Shown here one piece after another: positions 12,155 to 22,000 of a stretch of 64,000 nucleotides of DNA (positions within the stretch are counted from its first letter, which is position 1; every line of letters starts with the position of its first letter). Below the pieces are notes generated by a model that ran no database searches, was not told the origin of the DNA, and saw only the letters and a program-made list of their open reading frames with translations. This DNA comes from Pseudomicrostroma phylloplanum. Its lineage: Eukaryota > Basidiomycota > Exobasidiomycetes > Microstromatales. The translations under genes were made by a program, and so were the position numbers. The DNA lies in NCBI GenBank assembly GCA_039545275.1, contig BCHS01000016.1:1-64000 (forward strand), read 5' to 3'.

Positions 12155-13279
12155 ATGGCTCCAAAAGTGACGTCCGCCTCCTCGACCTCTTCTGCAAAGA
12201 GCGCGGGAAAGCGCAAAGCTCCCGCCGTGGACAAGGTCACCGCATCCTCGGCGAGCAAGAAGCAGAAGGATGAGTCGGAAGTAGCACCAAAGAGCACCTC
12301 GAAGAGGGCCGCCGCCCCAGCTGCCAAAGTGTCCAAGGCAGCTTCTGTCGTCAAGGCTACCCAATCGCCCTCTCCTGCTCGCAAGGGCAAGGGCAAGGCC
12401 ACCGCCGTCCCTGCCAAGTCGCCTCTGACATCCAGCAAGCCCGTTCAAGAGGACAGTGAAGAGGACGAGGAGGGAGAGAGCATCGACTCAGAGGAGGAGG
12501 CAGAGATGCTCAAGGGCCTCTCCAGTGACGACGAGGAAGAAGCAGATGGAGCAGACTCGTCAGATGAAGACGACGGCGGCTCGTCCGACGAAGATGACAC
12601 CTCGGCTCTCAAGCGCCACTCCGACATCATCACAAAGAGCCTGCCATCCTCCAAGGATGACGCAGCTGTTCAGAAGCGTCTGGACAAGGTGTCCAAGCAG
12701 CGTCAATCTCAGCCTTCGCAGACCATCAACACCGCCGTGCTCTACGTCGGACATCTCCCCAAGCACTTCACAGAACAGCCGCTGCGCCAGTACTTCTCTC
12801 AGTTCGGTACCATCAGTCGTCTGAGGCTCTCAAGGAACAAGAAGACGGGCGCCTCCAAGCATTATGCATTTGTAGAGTTTGCAGACGAAGAGGTGGGAAG
12901 AATTGTGCAGGAGACCATGGACAACTACCTCATCCTGGGACAGCTCTTGAAGGTCAAGATTTTGGACAAGTCGGAGATTCACCCCAAGCTATGGATCGGC
13001 GCGAACCGGACATTCAGGAAGGTCCCAGGAGACCGGAGAGCACGGGTGCAGCACGATGGAGTGAGTACGCGCTTTATAATATAGGGGTCCACCGAGGAAG
13101 GAACAGCTGACCGCCCACACCTTCACCCCCTCCTCTCCTCCTTTCAGCCAAAGACTGCCGAGCAAAAGGCCAAGGTGGAAGCTCAGCTCCTCTCACGTCA
13201 GGAGAAGAAGCGGAAAGCTCTCAAGGAGGCTGGCATCGACTACGACTTTGAAGGCTACAAGAAGGCAGTGGTTGCATGA
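12155..13279 (+). CDS. nucleolar RNA-binding protein, Nop15 / NIFK-like
   Basis: Two exons, 12155-13060 and 13148-13279, phase 0, 345 residues. The N-terminal 190 residues are Lys/Ala/Ser-rich followed by long acidic Ser/Glu/Asp runs (about 98-150), typical of nucleolar proteins. A single RRM lies at about 194-270 with RNP2 LYVGHL and RNP1 KHYAFVEF. After it come ILDKSEIHPKLWIGANRTFRKVP and a basic C terminus ending ...GIDYDFEGYKKAVVA, the layout of yeast Nop15 and human NIFK, which act in 60S pre-ribosome maturation (ITS2 region). The intron falls just before the basic tail. Assignment to this family is confident; binding site on pre-rRNA is inferred from the family. Confidence 0.88.
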
Positions 13280-13468
13280 AGGGAGAGTCACATTGTAGAT
13301 TAGAAATGGTACATGTGCTGGGACGAGCTGAGTGTGACTCCCCAAGACGCCCGATTCGATGATGTGATGATGCGTAATGTACATTGTTCGTCTGATGAAG
13401 TCTACTGATGTCTGATGGTGCTAGCGCTGACCGTGCTGCGAGTCCGGCATCCGTACTCCTCTTGCTCA

Positions 13469-14878
13469 CTAGAGGCGATGCTGTACCAAGACTCCAGGCC
13501 CGCCCATATCCTTACTTCCCCCCGCCTCGCTGTCCGTCTCCCATCTAATGTTGACTTCCTGACCGTCAGCCACCTTCAAGGTACCTGACGACTGGCCATC
13601 CCAAATGGCCTCGCCGGTGATCGCTCTTCTACTCAGCTCGGAGAAGATGTTGAGACACTTCAACGGCTCGACACTGGACGCAAAGAGGCGAGGGATCAGG
13701 AAGGGGAAGTCCGAAAAGTCCGTGTGCTTGCAGCCAGTGAGCGTCAGAAGGGTGCTGAGAGGCCGACTCATGTTCTGTTTGCTGGCCGACGAGGGCGTCG
13801 AGGAAGAGAGCAGCCTCTTGAGCCTGTCGAAGTGGGGCTTCCAGACTGTGAAGCCCTCAGAGTTGATGGTGAGGAATGGCGTACGAGTGCTCGAGGCGGG
13901 CGTATTGTCCAGAGCGGTGGAGAGGGGCTCGAGCCAAGGATCGAGCAGGATGGCTAGCTTTGCTTTGATCTTCTTGCCAGGGCCATCAGCAGAGCTTTCG
14001 ATCGAGTCCTGCGACAATTGGTCGGTCAAGACTGTGGCACCACCAAAGGAGTGGCCCAGTAGCAAGAGCCCATCATCGACATCTAGCTTGCCCTGCCAAG
14101 CAGACAGATCAGCATTGGCGACCTCCGGCCCGCCTCTGGTTGAAGCAGCAGTAAGAGCCCCGCCATGGCCAGCGTTGAGCTCTTTCACGACGCGCAGCAG
14201 CTCGTGTAGCTCGGCCCTCCTGAACTCGAGCTGCGCCTGTCTGAAGTCCCACTTGCCACCGGGAGCTGACGGAGTCTTGACTTCGTCTTCCTTGAAGTAC
14301 AGGAGGCTGTGTTCATTGACCTTTTTGCCGTCTTCTGCTCGCGTACGAATGGATGTAGCAGGGCAGGTGCCGTCCCTGTGCTCTATGGCTGCCACGACCA
14401 CTCCCTGCGAGGCCAGGGAAGCGAGGTAGGAAGAGTAGGTTACCGCGGTACCGCCCAATCCATGAGAGAAGAGAGCAGTGGGCCACTTACGTGGGCCTTC
14501 GGCCCTGGCAAGGGGCGCGTTTTGGTAGAAGGGGAGTTTCGCAAGGAGGACCTGATAAGCTGGAAGGATCGCTGGCAGAGCAAAGTACTTGGACACGCCA
14601 GCATACTTGAGCAGACCTTCGATGCTCTTCAAGCGGGGCGTGGTGAGCCAAGGCAGTGTACCTTTGGCAAGTCCATAGTGGCCAGCGGGGGTCTTGGGTC
14701 CATCGATGGGGTAGAAGAGGGTGAGGAGGACCGTCTGCAGCCGAAACGCCGGCGTAGAGTGGGACGAGGAGGGATTCGAGCGGTACGAGTCTGCGTGAAA
14801 CTCGCGAGGCGAAGACAGGGGGATCTCTAGGGTAAGTGTAGAAACGTCGTAGGGACCTGTGGTAGGGGACAGCGGCAT
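13469..14878 (-). CDS. platelet-activating-factor acetylhydrolase-like phospholipase A2
   Basis: Single-exon 469-residue protein with the alpha/beta-hydrolase fold of the PAF-AH (isoform II-like) family. Visible motifs: FYPIDG near residue 56, FSHGLGGTAVTYSSYLASLASQGVVVAAIEHRDGT (oxyanion region, about 137-171), the nucleophile elbow GHSFGG with Ser277, the acid in AILLDPWLEPL and the catalytic His in GCKHTDFSDFPF. These are the Ser-Asp-His triad elements in family order. The family hydrolyses short or oxidised sn-2 acyl chains of phospholipids. No N-terminal signal peptide is visible, so an intracellular enzyme is expected, unlike plasma PAF-AH. Divergent from the Zn2Cys6 gene, convergent with the Nop15-like gene. 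Confidence 0.88.
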   Translation of the reverse strand: MPLSPTTGPYDVSTLTLEIPLSSPREFHADSYRSNPSSSHSTPAFRLQTVLLTLFYPIDGPKTPAGHYGLAKGTLPWLTTPRLKSIEGLLKYAGVSKYFALPAILPAYQVLLAKLPFYQNAPLARAEGPRKWPTALFSHGLGGTAVTYSSYLASLASQGVVVAAIEHRDGTCPATSIRTRAEDGKKVNEHSLLYFKEDEVKTPSAPGGKWDFRQAQLEFRRAELHELLRVVKELNAGHGGALTAASTRGGPEVANADLSAWQGKLDVDDGLLLLGHSFGGATVLTDQLSQDSIESSADGPGKKIKAKLAILLDPWLEPLSTALDNTPASSTRTPFLTINSEGFTVWKPHFDRLKRLLSSSTPSSASKQNMSRPLSTLLTLTGCKHTDFSDFPFLIPRLFASSVEPLKCLNIFSELSRRAITGEAIWDGQSSGTLKVADGQEVNIRWETDSEAGGSKDMGGPGVLVQHRL

Positions 14879-15282
14879 GGTAGCGGTCCCACTGACGCTT
14901 TGGTGGCAGAGGGAGGTGGAGAGGTGGCGGCGCCGGCGGGGGGGCTGTGAGGAATAATAGTATAGCTAGTCTAAAGGCGGGACCCTGCATCTTCGGAAGC
15001 GCTGAATCTCTCCTCGGGCCATTTTTCCGCGCGATCGGTGGCCGAGGAAAGCCGAGCCATGTGGGAAGCACGGCGGACGACGGACGACGGACGACGGACG
15101 ACGGACGACGGACGACAGACAGATTGCATTCCGGCTAAGCTCGTTGAACCACGTCCGACGCCGAGCATTGTAGCATCCTCTCTACGCAGCCACTGGCTCA
15201 GCGCATCTTCGATCGATCAGGCACAGGCAGCTACGGCAAAAGGCCGTCCTATCCCCGCGTCGGCGTCATTGCTCGTTGCGCC
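14879..15282. other. divergent promoter region, PAF-AH-like / Zn2Cys6 factor
   Basis: About 400 bases between divergent ATGs. It carries the CGGACGA tandem array at 15074-15115. The rest is unremarkable GC-rich sequence. Confidence 0.5.
15074..15115. repeat. six tandem copies of the 7-mer CGGACGA
   Basis: Perfect 7-bp unit repeated six times, about 170 bp upstream of the Zn2Cys6 gene ATG and about 195 bp upstream of the PAF-AH-like ATG. Each unit starts with CGG, the half-site recognised by most Zn2Cys6 factors, so direct CGG half-sites are spaced every 7 bp. A regulatory role is inference. Confidence 0.9.
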
Positions 15283-18200
15283 ATGGCACCTCCCACGCCT
15301 CCTGCGGCCTCTGGACCTACTCCCGCCCAAGACTACCAGACATCCACAACGTATACTACATCCTCGACTCCCTCTCGCGTTCCTCCACTGGGAGTAGCAT
15401 CGTCGTCTTCCTCTCCCTGGTCCCATTGGTCTAGGCCTCCGCAACAAGCTCCCTATCCTGCGCACCACCACCTGCCTCCCATCAGAGCCTCGCGAGACGC
15501 AGAAGCACACAACAGTTGGGCTGCAGCGTCCCCATCCGCCGCCAGTGTCGTCTCTTCCCGTGGGGAAGACCTTTCTCATGGCGACGCTGCCGCGCAGGAC
15601 GATGATGAGGACACTCACCCCGGATCTGGAAAGCAGTCTCCATCCAAGAGGGCCAGCTCCGCTTCTAACAAGCGTTCTCGAGTCCACTTCTCCTGTACCG
15701 AGTGTCACCGTCGAAAGCAAAAGTGCAATCGTCAAACACCTTGTCAGCATTGCATCGCTCGTAAAGTGCCAGATCGATGCAAGACGTTTCAGCCTGGCCA
15801 GGATGAAGCCATGGACCTCACTGGCAGGGTCAATAAATTGGAGAGGACAGTTGAAGATGGCTTCGACAGGATCATGGCAATGCTGCGTCGTCAGCAGAAC
15901 GATCGGGCTCAGACACTTGAGCCGCAGGGCGGCGGGTCGAGGCTGGCGTCGTCACAGCCTATCCGAACACAGCACCCCACCTCTGGAAACGAGACTGCAG
16001 ACGAGGACGAAGCAAGCCAGGGAGGAGGGCTGAACGCCGCGGGCACTTTTCACGCTAGCGGCGCTACAATGGCAATGAAGATCGACACCATCCTCAGCGA
16101 CGTCGGCGGCAAAGTAGGGGAGAATGCAGTCCTCACTATGCCCATGCGCAGAGTCGAGCCGGGCTGTCTTAACACCAAGATGTGGGAGTATGGAGCAGGA
16201 GACAATGTCAGCGCACCTCTTCTGGCCGCCTTGCCCTCTCCAGATGTCTGTGAAGTCCTTCTAGCCCACTTCTGGAAGGACCTCAACTGGCTACGGCATC
16301 CTCTGCCCGAGGGGCTCGTCCGACCCATGATTGAGGAATTTCTTTCCAGTAAGGGATCGAACGGAGACTTCCCTCCGGTACTGACCACGTCGAGCATCAA
16401 CGTCTACGCATGTCTGGCCCTCATACTTGCCATTGCCTCGCTCAGCATCGAGGACGACCGATTCCCACGTGAAGCGGCGGCAAGACGCTTGGCAGGTAGA
16501 CGATTGGAGCGGGCTGGGCAGCAGGCTCTCATGCTGAGTCAAGTTCTGGGTAGAGACGACGTCGTCCAGATTCTCAGCTTTGGTCTTGCATGGAGATTCC
16601 TTATGATCGACCGGAGGATCAACGAAGCTTGGCGATGCTCGGCTAGTGCGATTCAAAGCGCGTACTCCATCGGTCTGCATCGGGATGGCAGCAAGCTCGG
16701 CCTACCGCAAATGGAGACGGATCTGCGGCGAGGCATCTGGCATTCGGTCCGGTTCGGTGATGTCACCTTGGCAATGAACCTGGGCAGACCCTCCATTTCG
16801 GACCTCGGCAACGTCTTTTCTGACACTCAGCAGCCTACATCTGAAGGCATGGATCATTGGTGGAAATTCGAGCGGCCCACGAGCCATCCCAATGCCAAGC
16901 CGGGAATACCGCTGCCAAGCATCCATCAGTACACAGCGCATCGGAACGATCTTGCTCGTATTGTGGGCAGAATCGTGGAGATTTACCAGAAGATCGAGCC
17001 TCACCACTACTCCGACGTAACGGCGCTGGATGCAGACATAGCCAAGCTGCAGGAAGACCTGCCACACTACTACAGGACGAAAATCTGCCCCTCTGGAAAG
17101 GTCACCTTCGATGCCAGCCTCGATGAAGCATTCGATTTCTTGGTAGAGCATCGCTTCCTGATGCACATGGAGATCAACTACACGAAAATCAATCTACATC
17201 GCTCCTATCTCTTGCGGTCGGGAGTCAAAGGACCAGGCGGTAGGCGTTTTGCACCCTCGCGCCGTGCTTGCGTCGAGAGCGCGATGCAGGACCTGGCGAT
17301 GAGGGACGAATTCGTGGAGAGCCTGAGGAAGAAGTACGGAATGGGAAACATTCCGCTTTCGTACTACGTCCAGATTGGATCCTACTCTTGGTTCAATTCC
17401 TTGCTCATCGCATCCATCGCGGCGCTGCTCGACCCAACAAGTATGCCAGAATTGCCGGCATTGAGAGAGCAAATTAAGCGCTTCCTATCCACGTACGAGA
17501 GGAGACAGACGGACGCGCGAGCTGCGGAGATGAAGGATGATATGAGGGATAGAGAGGCTTCCATCATCAAGATGTTCTCGGACGCCATCGACAAGGTTGA
17601 GCAGCAACGAGGTAGCGGAAAAGAGCCCAGTGCGCCGAAGAAGAGGCGATCCATAGCTCTGGAAGAGAGCCGTGCAACGAAAAGGCGGCTTCAAGCGCAA
17701 GGCAGCGGCGAACACAAGCACGTGGACGCCGACGACGTCAAGAGCTCATCGCCAGCGCCAGCAACGAGGGAAGAAGCAACGGCCGATGTTCTGCTGGACT
17801 TGGGAAAGCCCGCCAGCAGCTCCAAGGGACCATCGGCGTCTTCACCAATCCCTTCTGGGATTCCGTCGCATGTCAGCGCAGACACTCCTCCGCATTCATC
17901 TTCCTCGCAGCAACAGACTGGATTCTCGTCCAACCTCTCCACCATCTCAGGAGACTCTCCTTCGTCTCGAGTGGTTGATGACGCTCAGGCGGACCTCAAT
18001 GCTTGGTTCAAAAGAGAGTTCGCTGGGGGTTCTCTTGTCGACAACAGCCTCACAGACCTTGGCCTTCCTGACGGCTCTCGGCCAGGAGCAGGCGGCGATA
18101 GTAGCCTATTAAACTCCCTTATGGGCACAGGTGTTGGAGGCAGTGGAGGATTCACAGCGACCGGGAACAACCCTCCTTACTCCGACTTCACTGGGGCAGG

Positions 18201-18594
18201 CAATCAGCGCTCGAACTCGAGTCAAGGCAACGTACAGTGGGCAACCCTACCCCAACCTGCTTGGGGCACCAACGTCGGCAATGCTTGGTCATCGAGCATG
18301 CCGGGCCCATCGAGCGCAAGCGTTGGCGCTTTCGGAGGCGTCGGCGGCCCGCCTTCTTACCTCGGTGGTACTGCTGTTCCTCGTCAATCTGGAGACCTCC
18401 AGCCTACCTTTGCTGTCCCCTGCACTCAACCTTCCTTTGCACCTGGTGATACCGGCGATGGGATGAATGGGCCGGGCACGGCGTCAGCACGAAATCCGGC
18501 TGCAAGTGGAGGGCTTCCTGGCGAGATTGTGGGCGGGGAAACGAGCTTTGATCCTGGCTTCTGGGCGGACTTGATCAGCAAAATTTCGAAGTAG
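15283..18594 (+). CDS. Zn2Cys6 fungal-type transcription factor
   Basis: Single-exon 1103-residue protein. The binuclear zinc cluster sits at residues 138-166 with six cysteines C138, C141, C148, C154, C157 and C166 (C-x2-C-x6-C-x5-C-x2-C-x8-C), preceded by a basic KRSRVH segment. A short linker and a possible coiled-coil dimer element follow (LTGRVNKLERTVEDGFDRIMAMLRR). The fungal-specific factor domain spans roughly 300-720 (NVYACLALILAIASLSIEDD, AWRCSASAIQSAYSIGLHRDG, RRGIWHSVRFGD). The last 300 residues are Ser/Gly/Pro-rich and probably an activation region. The alternative in-frame start codons are less likely because 15283 follows the divergent promoter. Target pathway is unknown. Confidence 0.93.
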   Translation: MAPPTPPAASGPTPAQDYQTSTTYTTSSTPSRVPPLGVASSSSSPWSHWSRPPQQAPYPAHHHLPPIRASRDAEAHNSWAAASPSAASVVSSRGEDLSHGDAAAQDDDEDTHPGSGKQSPSKRASSASNKRSRVHFSCTECHRRKQKCNRQTPCQHCIARKVPDRCKTFQPGQDEAMDLTGRVNKLERTVEDGFDRIMAMLRRQQNDRAQTLEPQGGGSRLASSQPIRTQHPTSGNETADEDEASQGGGLNAAGTFHASGATMAMKIDTILSDVGGKVGENAVLTMPMRRVEPGCLNTKMWEYGAGDNVSAPLLAALPSPDVCEVLLAHFWKDLNWLRHPLPEGLVRPMIEEFLSSKGSNGDFPPVLTTSSINVYACLALILAIASLSIEDDRFPREAAARRLAGRRLERAGQQALMLSQVLGRDDVVQILSFGLAWRFLMIDRRINEAWRCSASAIQSAYSIGLHRDGSKLGLPQMETDLRRGIWHSVRFGDVTLAMNLGRPSISDLGNVFSDTQQPTSEGMDHWWKFERPTSHPNAKPGIPLPSIHQYTAHRNDLARIVGRIVEIYQKIEPHHYSDVTALDADIAKLQEDLPHYYRTKICPSGKVTFDASLDEAFDFLVEHRFLMHMEINYTKINLHRSYLLRSGVKGPGGRRFAPSRRACVESAMQDLAMRDEFVESLRKKYGMGNIPLSYYVQIGSYSWFNSLLIASIAALLDPTSMPELPALREQIKRFLSTYERRQTDARAAEMKDDMRDREASIIKMFSDAIDKVEQQRGSGKEPSAPKKRRSIALEESRATKRRLQAQGSGEHKHVDADDVKSSSPAPATREEATADVLLDLGKPASSSKGPSASSPIPSGIPSHVSADTPPHSSSSQQQTGFSSNLSTISGDSPSSRVVDDAQADLNAWFKREFAGGSLVDNSLTDLGLPDGSRPGAGGDSSLLNSLMGTGVGGSGGFTATGNNPPYSDFTGAGNQRSNSSQGNVQWATLPQPAWGTNVGNAWSSSMPGPSSASVGAFGGVGGPPSYLGGTAVPRQSGDLQPTFAVPCTQPSFAPGDTGDGMNGPGTASARNPAASGGLPGEIVGGETSFDPGFWADLISKISK

Positions 18595-19048
18595 AGAAAG
18601 AGAGTCTAAGGACGTCAATGAAAAGCTGGGCTGCGAGAGAGGACGAGATGCTGTGGACGACTGTGGCTGTCATACCCTTCAGCTTGGTCACCTTCCTGCT
18701 GTCATACCCATGCTCCATGCTGTACACCTTGTATCCTTCGCTTGTTGAGCCCTTGAACTGTAGCCCTCGATCTTTCAAAGCTTCCTCGACTGCGCCCAGA
18801 TGAAGTGAAAGTGATGCTGACGAAGCGCTCCCGAGGCGGAGCGACACGGAACGGCGACTGATTGTCAATTGTCAATTTCTGATTCCGGACTGACTCGATG
18901 GCGTACATATTCGCCGGTCAAGGCGTCTTTCCATACCACACTCCTCTTCACCCTTGTTTGCACTTGCCGCGCCTTTGACAGTCTCTCTGTAAGCTCTTCA
19001 GCCCCTCGTTGGCCGCCGCTGCTGACGACGACGACGACTACGAAGATC
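18595..19048. other. intergenic region upstream of COX15
   Basis: About 450 bases: 3' flank of the Zn2Cys6 gene and promoter/leader of COX15. It includes a GACGAC run just before the COX15 start. The COX15 frame stays open back to an ATG at 18869, but the mitochondrial presequence begins at 19049. Confidence 0.4.
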
Positions 19049-22000
19049 ATGGCGCTGAGAGTGGCCACTTGCTCGCTGCTGGGCGGGGCGAGGCTCGGCA
19101 GCTGTGTACAGTCGTCTGCCTTGCGAAGCTCATGGCAGCTGAGCCGAGCTGCTTCGACAAAGGCTGTGCCGACTGCCCTCTTTGGCCCATGTACGGTGAA
19201 GCATTCTTTGCTACTACGCTCGCAGACGCGGCAGCCAATGAGTCTGCCGCGGCCTGGTCTGGCTCTCTCCCTCGTATCCTCGTTCCATTCGTCAGCAAAG
19301 CGAAGCCTGCCAGAAGTGGCCTCTTCAGCGGCAGGCGCTTCGCCCCAGTCCACTACGAGTACCGCCTCTGCCTCTTCTCCCTCCTCCTCTCCCTCCTATG
19401 CTTCCACGGGCCCTCCGCCGTCTGCGCCCACGCCGCGGATAGTAGGCTATCACTCTCTCTTTCTTGCATTCCTCGTATATGCTATCATCCTCGTGGGTGG
19501 GCTCACCCGTCTCACAGAGTCCGGACTGAGCATTACGGAATGGAACCCGGGGCTGAAGGGAATGTGGCTGCCCTCATCCGACGAGGAGTGGGAGGGAGAA
19601 TGGGCAAAGTACAGGGAGACGCCAGAGTTCCAGTTGTGAGTCTTAAATCCAGGTGGGGTTAGAGCGCCTGGCAAGTGCTGAAGAGACCTGCCTCTTTGCT
19701 GCCTTCAGATTGAATGCTCGAATGTCCCTCGACGATTTCAAGACGATCTACATGTGGGAATGGTCTCATCGAATCCTCGGCAGGGTCATCGGGCTGGCTT
19801 ACATTCTGCCTTCTCTCTACTTCATCGCACGAGGTTACGTCAAGCCGCCTTTCCGCTCTAAGCTCCTCTTGATCGGGCTTGGCATTGGAGCGCAGGGCGC
19901 TATGGGCTGGTACATGGTCAAGAGTGGGTTAGCCGCTCCTACGGGAACATTGGAGGTCGCTCAAGACCCTGATGCCCATGCGTCCGGCGCCCTTGCCCCA
20001 CCAGTCACCCCGGCTTCCTGGACGCCTCGAGTGAGCCACTTTCGCCTCGCTGCCCATCTAGGTCTGGCGTTTATCGTCTATGCAGGAATGCTACGCACAG
20101 GCCTTTCGATCCTGCGAGAGTACAATGTAGCCAAGAATGTCGGCACAGCTTCCGGCCTTGCCACGGGTCCGGGTGTCCGCGAACGCCTCATCTCGGTACT
20201 TTCGCGACCTGAAGTGATGAGATACAAGAGATTCGCAGCAGCGGTCACCGCCTTGGTCTTTGTCACTGCGATGTCCGGCGCCTTGGTAGCTGGTCTGGAT
20301 GCGGGACTCGTCTACAATGAGTTCCCCACGATGGGCGATGGAAGAATTGCGCCTCCCCTTGATGAGATGTTCGACGAGCGCTACGGCCGAAGCAATCAGA
20401 GCAATGGCGCCGACGGCGACACTGGTCGGTCATCCTTTGTGATTGGTAATCTCACCCAGAATCCGGTCACGGTACAGTTCATCCATCGATGCCTCGCCGT
20501 CACCACTTTTGCCCACGTCGTAGCTCTTTCCTGGAAGACCAGGACACTCTCTCGTGCACTGGCCAAGTCCGCCATCGTTCTGCCACCAGCCATTCCTCGA
20601 TTGGCAACTGCGTCCCTGGCTATGGCTACTCTGCAAGCATCGCTGGGCATCACAACGCTCATCTACCTGGTGCCCATCCCGCTCGCAAGTGCTCATCAAG
20701 CAGGATCAGTCGTCCTGCTATCGCTGATGCTGGCCCTGTGGGGCACACTGCGAGTGCCGAGCAGCGGAGGTCTGGCGAACAAAGTCCAGCAAGCCTACTC
20801 GGCTGTGCAGGCTGTTCGAGGAGGTTCTCCGATCGCAGTCTCGGCTTCGAGCGCTGGAGCCAGAGGGATGGCCACTCTCGCAAGTTGCAGGACGCAAAGC
20901 AGAGCTGTTGGCTCACGAAGAGCGGCCGTAGTACGCTCGCCACGAGGCCATGACATCAGGGCGTTCTCGTCCACCACTAGCAGGCGAGGAGACCTGGCTT
21001 CTCTGCCGGATAAGGTCAAGATTCGAACAGGACCAGCCGGGAGGTGAGGATGTACAGCAGAGGGGAGGGACTGGGGAAGAGAGAAGAGGAGAATTCATCG
21101 CATTACATGTATTATTGACACTGCTTCTCAATCGCCACCACTATTTCCATCATGCATGCGGCCGCTTCACGACGACGTTTGCCTACAGACTTGCCAAGGT
21201 GCTACCGCCGCGAGAGTCGCAGGACGTGACCACGCGTGTCGGCAGTAGCTACGGAGGCAACCATTCCCTCGAGTGGGTCGAGGCGCCGCGGAACATCTTG
21301 ATCATCACCAAGACGAATGACGACAAGACGCAGCAGGCGATGCAGAGGATCATTGAGTGAGTGGTGATAGCACGGCAGTGATGAGCGCCTACCCCTAGCT
21401 AGCAGACCTGGTAGTTCTCTGATCTCCATACATTTTCCCGCTCTGTTGGTCGCCCTTCCCTTGGATCAGGCACGTCGCGACTACCCAGCCGTCCATGAAT
21501 GTGGTCCTAGAAGAGGCCAACTCGCACATGCTCACATCGACACCCTGGGCAGAAAAGATCTCCCTGGTAACGTCCGCAGACAGGCACCTTCTGTGTCGCA
21601 AGGTGGACATCGTCGTCACCCTCGGCGGCGACGGGACGATCCTGCATGCCTCTTCCCTGTTTGACCACTCGCCCGTTCCCCCCGTCCTCTCCTTCTCCAT
21701 GGGCACCCTCGGCTTCCTCTTGCCCTGGCACATCGACGACTTCAAGACTGCGCTTCGGGACCTCCTTGGAAGTAGAGTGACGCTGCTGTTGAGGATGAGG
21801 CTGCGGCAGAGTATTCACCAGGCAAATGGAGAGGAGGTGGGCGAGGGAGGCGAGATTCACTTGATGAACGAGGTCGCGCTGCATAGAGGTCGCGAACCTC
21901 ACATGACCACCATTGACGCCTTTGTCGATGGAAGACATCTCACCCAGGCCATCGTGAGTGTCATGCCGACGTTTGCATCTGCGAAAGCCAGAGGCGACGC

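Noticed and set aside
21189..21360. NAD kinase as an ordinary separate gene starting in the COX15-kinase gap
   Set aside because: The two ATGs at 21152 and 21156 are in the wrong frames and meet stops within 30 codons. A start at 21050 with a GTATTA donor would be in phase but has a weak donor and a poor N terminus.
20950..21360. Overlapping frame that enters the kinase from an ATG inside COX15 in a different frame
   Set aside because: It would translate the COX15 C-terminal region out of frame into a sequence without presequence character; the in-phase splice is better supported.
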